A model generated the notes under the pieces. It was not told where the DNA came from. It ran no database searches and worked only from the letters and a program-made list of their open reading frames with translations. 8,183 bases of DNA, from NCBI GenBank assembly GCA_934757945.1, contig CAKVLT010000087.1, positions 1 through 8,183 of the forward strand, given 5' to 3'. The stretch comes from an uncultured Bulleidia sp. Lineage in GTDB: Bacteria > Bacillota_I > Bacilli_A > Erysipelotrichales > Erysipelotrichaceae. This document shows positions 6,212 through 8,183 of the stretch, piece after piece; within the stretch, counting starts at the first letter, position 1; each line of letters starts with the position of its first letter. A program made the position numbers and the translations under genes.

Positions 6212-6334
6212 TTTTTCGTTCCTCTTATTACACGATCCATATAAAAGTCAAAAAATATACATATTGGACTATTCTACATGAAACACAATGACAATCACCT
6301 TTATGCATTTTCAAAGCGTGAATAAATATTAATT

Positions 6335-6361
6335 GAGACTGGAAATCCAGTCTCTTTTTTT
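6335..6361 (+). terminator. Strong plus-strand intrinsic terminator without an obvious gene
   Basis: GAGACTGG (6335-6342), an AAAT loop, CCAGTCTC (6347-6354), then seven T residues (6355-6361). The perfect 8-bp stem and the T tract directly after it fit an efficient intrinsic terminator reading on the plus strand. On the minus strand the stem is followed by CAATTAATATT, which is not a U tract. No plus-strand gene is recognised upstream, so it may end an unannotated small RNA. Confidence 0.75.
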
Positions 6362-6380
6362 GGATAAACCTGCTTCACAC

Positions 6381-6412
6381 AAAAAAGATGCACTTTTATT
6401 TTTGAGTGCATC
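6381..6412 (-). terminator. Terminator of the 5'-nucleotidase gene
   Basis: In the minus-strand RNA, GAUGCACU (6412-6405) pairs perfectly with AGUGCAUC (6394-6387) over a 10-base A+U loop and is followed by UUUUUU (6386-6381). It begins 15 bases after the stop codon of the 5'-nucleotidase gene and faces the plus-strand terminator at 6335-6361 across a 19-base gap. Confidence 0.85.
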
Positions 6413-6426
6413 ATAAACGTAGTTTT

Positions 6427-7896
6427 CTAAATCACTGTCAACCTGCCTCTGATAAATGCATTAAGATGTTGGTGAGTAGCGAGATATTCTTCCACAATAT
6501 CATTTACTGATGTAGAAACAATGCGCGCTTTCTTTCTGTTTTCTATCGTTTCCAAAGACACATGGAAGAATTCATCAAAGTTTGTGTAATGAAATTTAGC
6601 CAGACTGATAGAATACAGTTTATCTTTATCTATAGGTTCATTCTGATAATTGAATTTCAGGAATGTTTTACTGGCTCTGTCATAAGTGATTTCCACGCCC
6701 TTTGAGAACTGATAGAATTCACAATGTTCTCCCTGCCATACTTCATCTCGTAACATATAATGAATCATACGCATAAATTCATCTCCTGTTATTTCCAGCA
6801 TATACAGCGGATCATCATATGGTAAGCATTCTTTCAGATCCTGATACATGACAATTGGTCCAAGGCTCTGGCTTCTGATTGCACCTGATCCAAATAAAGC
6901 AATATCTACATTTAAACTGTCATGAACTGCATCAGCCAGCAAATCACCAAGTTCAGTCTCCTGATTTCTGTCAGGATGTGTCAGTTTTCTGGCAAATCGA
7001 GTAACAACTCGTTGATATTTCATATCTGTTTCAGATTTATAAGACTGGATCAGTTCACGAATTTCTTCATCTACAGGGCAGTGTGCATTATCAATAGGAA
7101 TGGTCTGCCATGTATAAGAATCAATACAATTATCATCTGTATTCACTGTTATATCAAATCTGCCAATCTGGTTTGTTCCGGTACCTGCCTGTACAATCAA
7201 AATATCATTTACTATACATGGTTCTTCCAGTAATGTGTGAGAATGACCACCAATAATGATATCTACTCCAAGACTCGGATCAAGTAAAGCCGCAAGTTTT
7301 TTATCTTCTTCAAAACCTATGTGGGTAAGTAAAACCGTGAAGTCGATATCAATAGAATTATACGTATTGCAGATTTTGGCAATGGCATGTGCAGCATCTT
7401 CTACGTCTATCAATGATCCAATCATTCCATCATTTTTAGTCTGTGAAATGACTTCTTCTGTAAGTATGCCTATAAATAATACTTTCATTCCGCCTATTTT
7501 AATTATTCTGCATGGTCGGAATAATCTGGCATTATTTGTACGTATATGCAGGTTAGCATTTACAATCGGGAATTTCGCACATTTTTCCAGAAATAATAAT
7601 TGACCTATACCATAATCTGTCTCATGGTTTCCAATCGTCACCACATCCGGAGCGAGCATATTCATGATTTCAATAGTAGATAATCCCTGATACTCTTGAT
7701 CAATAATAGAACCTCTGAACATATCTCCTGCAATAGCATAGAGAACATTTTCTTCTTCTCTGCGTACTTTGTTGATGTATCCGGATAGTAAAGACACACC
7801 GCCTATCAGTTTCTCATCTACATGTTCTGCCAGAAAATCTCCGTGAAGGTCATTAGAATGTAAAATAGTGAGTTTTTTAGTGTTTTTGTCAGCCAT
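6427..7896 (-). CDS. Metallophosphatase / 5'-nucleotidase, cytoplasmic form
   Basis: A 489-residue two-domain hydrolase of the UshA/5'-nucleotidase family, which cleaves nucleoside 5'-monophosphates or nucleotide-sugar phosphodiester links with two metal ions. The N-terminal metallophosphatase domain shows the metal ligands in order: NDLHG (15-19), GD (57-58), GNHE (89-92), LLTHIG (189-194, His192) and GGHSHT (216-221). The C-terminal substrate domain starts near 295 with ETELGDLLADA (313-323) and includes FGSGAIRS (335-342), the counterpart of the usual NGGxIR loop, and QFSKGVEITYD (396-406). The length is slightly under that of secreted members because there is no signal peptide, anchor or LPxTG motif; it starts MADKNTKKLTILHSNDLHG, so a cytosolic role in nucleotide salvage or clean-up is likely. 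AAGGAG lies 9 bases before the ATG (7894-7896). Monocistronic, with its own terminator and a long leader. Exact substrate cannot be read from sequence. Confidence 0.93.
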   Translation of the reverse strand: MADKNTKKLTILHSNDLHGDFLAEHVDEKLIGGVSLLSGYINKVRREEENVLYAIAGDMFRGSIIDQEYQGLSTIEIMNMLAPDVVTIGNHETDYGIGQLLFLEKCAKFPIVNANLHIRTNNARLFRPCRIIKIGGMKVLFIGILTEEVISQTKNDGMIGSLIDVEDAAHAIAKICNTYNSIDIDFTVLLTHIGFEEDKKLAALLDPSLGVDIIIGGHSHTLLEEPCIVNDILIVQAGTGTNQIGRFDITVNTDDNCIDSYTWQTIPIDNAHCPVDEEIRELIQSYKSETDMKYQRVVTRFARKLTHPDRNQETELGDLLADAVHDSLNVDIALFGSGAIRSQSLGPIVMYQDLKECLPYDDPLYMLEITGDEFMRMIHYMLRDEVWQGEHCEFYQFSKGVEITYDRASKTFLKFNYQNEPIDKDKLYSISLAKFHYTNFDEFFHVSLETIENRKKARIVSTSVNDIVEEYLATHQHLNAFIRGRLTVI

Positions 7897-7971
7897 AATG
7901 CACTTCTCCTTATAAAATTATGCTTGAAATGATATTTATAAATACATGTCTATATATGTACCTGAAAAATG

Positions 7972-8038
7972 CAGCATACTCAGATATAGTAAAATCAGTT
8001 GTATGTTGTGATTGTATGAGTATTTTAAAGTATGCTGG
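7972..8038 (-). repeat. Long-range inverted repeat in the leader of the 5'-nucleotidase gene
   Basis: CAGCATACT (7972-7980) and AGTATGCTG (8030-8038) are a perfect 9-bp inverted repeat separated by 49 bases. On the minus-strand transcript the closing arm is followed by CAUUUUUC. With a start near 8042 the first arm lies at the very 5' end of the RNA, so the stem could close a structured leader element. The enclosed part contains two copies of TTGTATG (plus strand) six bases apart. No known riboswitch class is recognised. Confidence 0.5.
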
Positions 8039-8048
8039 AACTACTAGT

Positions 8049-8057
8049 ATTCTATCA
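8049..8057 (-). promoter_or_regulatory. Candidate extended -10 promoter for the 5'-nucleotidase gene
   Basis: On the minus strand TGA directly followed by TAGAAT (8049-8054) gives an extended -10 with a 5/6 hexamer. A -35 is not evident. Transcription from about 8042 would give a leader of about 146 bases that includes the inverted repeat at 7972-8038. A TATAAA nearer the gene is an alternative. Confidence 0.4.
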
Positions 8058-8116
8058 TGTATTTCAGAAAAGACAGAAACAAAAAAGAAAATACTCATCT
8101 GAATGATTTGAATATC

Positions 8117-8144
8117 CAAAACTAGATGAGGCCAGGGCCTCCTC
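8117..8144 (-). terminator. Weak terminator after the partial gene at the right edge
   Basis: The minus-strand RNA GAGGAGGC-CCUG-GCCUCAUC forms 5 bp of G+C-rich stem, one G-A mismatch and two more pairs, with a CCUG loop. UAGUUUU follows. It starts at the stop codon of the short frame at the window edge. The U tract is only four residues and offset by three bases, so efficiency is uncertain. Confidence 0.4.
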
Positions 8145-8183
8145 TAAAAGTTCATGAGGTTTTCAAAATCAAATTCTGGATAT
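8144..8183 (-). CDS. Possible C-terminal end of an upstream gene (12 codons)
   Basis: Reading in from the right edge, one minus-strand frame gives YPEFDFENLMNF and then TAG (8144-8146). The other two frames also reach stops within this stretch. The acidic-aromatic ending and the hairpin placed directly at the stop suggest the tail of a real protein. Twelve residues are too few to assign a family, and chance cannot be excluded. Confidence 0.3.
   Translation of the reverse strand, partial: YPEFDFENLMNF

Larger units (their letters stand above)
6079..6426. other. Intergenic region between the zinc-ribbon gene and the 5'-nucleotidase gene
   Basis: A stretch of 348 bases without a long gene. It holds, from right to left, the minus-strand terminator of the 5'-nucleotidase gene (6381-6412), an orphan plus-strand terminator (6335-6361), a TTGACT on the minus strand (6246-6251) with a poor, closely spaced TAATAA downstream, a 21-codon minus-strand ORF (6146-6211), and an imperfect dyad TTTCAA-ATGAA-TTGAAA (6117-6133) upstream of the zinc-ribbon gene start. 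No known riboswitch is recognised. The promoter of the zinc-ribbon gene must lie here, but I cannot fix its position with confidence. Confidence 0.7.

Noticed and set aside
6278..6325. 15-codon plus-strand ORF ending just before the plus-strand terminator
   Set aside because: There is no Shine-Dalgarno, the composition is not distinctive, and no promoter is visible; chance is the simpler explanation.
8042..8049. Palindrome TACTAGTA next to the candidate start site of the 5'-nucleotidase transcript
   Set aside because: Eight-base palindromes are common by chance in A+T-rich sequence and no second copy supports an operator.
7910..8119. Opposed ORFs of about 60-69 codons on the two strands between the 5'-nucleotidase gene and the right edge
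   Set aside because: Neither has a proper ribosome site or a domain-like composition. They run through the promoter and leader region and are rich in residues expected from random A+T-rich DNA.
1..8183. CRISPR array, insertion sequence, integrase or attachment-site structure
   Set aside because: No regularly spaced repeats, no transposase or recombinase frames, and no terminal inverted repeats were seen; gene content looks like ordinary chromosome.

Overview
The window looks like a chromosomal segment from a low-GC Bacillota, most likely a gut Clostridia of the Lachnospiraceae type. The evidence is the A+T-rich composition, purine-rich Shine-Dalgarno sites, and the families present: a CpXC protein, a zinc-ribbon membrane-anchored protein, a clostridial-style MATE pump, and a 5'-nucleotidase without a signal peptide. 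The taxonomic call is inference. Every convincing gene lies on the minus strand, so transcription runs from high to low coordinates. I see no phage, insertion sequence, CRISPR array, tRNA or rRNA.

In transcription order, the right edge (8144-8183) holds what may be the last 12 codons of an upstream gene, followed by a weak terminator. Next is a roughly 220-base gap with a candidate extended -10 promoter and a long-range stem. It leads into a two-domain metallophosphatase/5'-nucleotidase (6427-7896), which ends in a clear minus-strand terminator. A gap of 348 bases follows. It carries an orphan plus-strand terminator and a small, well-primed hydrophobic ORF. Then comes a single-gene unit (4789-6078) for a zinc-ribbon, one-pass membrane protein with a duplicated extracytoplasmic domain, which has its own terminator.

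An extended -10 promoter next to the start codon then drives a tightly packed cluster: ogt (O6-alkylguanine repair), a small two-pass membrane protein, a CpXC zinc-binding protein and rarA (the AAA+ replication-fork ATPase). The junctions are 8-bp and 14-bp overlaps and a 9-bp gap, so the four are almost certainly co-transcribed and partly coupled in translation. Two of them act in DNA damage tolerance or repair. Their link to the two poorly known proteins is the main functional hint there. A MATE efflux pump follows after 64 bases that hold a perfect TATAAT inside a near-perfect dyad.

The left end is the best-resolved regulatory element: a Mn2+-sensing yybP-ykoY riboswitch with anti-aptamer hairpin, antiterminator and intrinsic terminator all readable. 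It precedes a truncated mntP (Mn2+ exporter). Base pairing predicts an ON switch: Mn2+ stabilises P1, which frees the antiterminator and lets RNA polymerase reach mntP.
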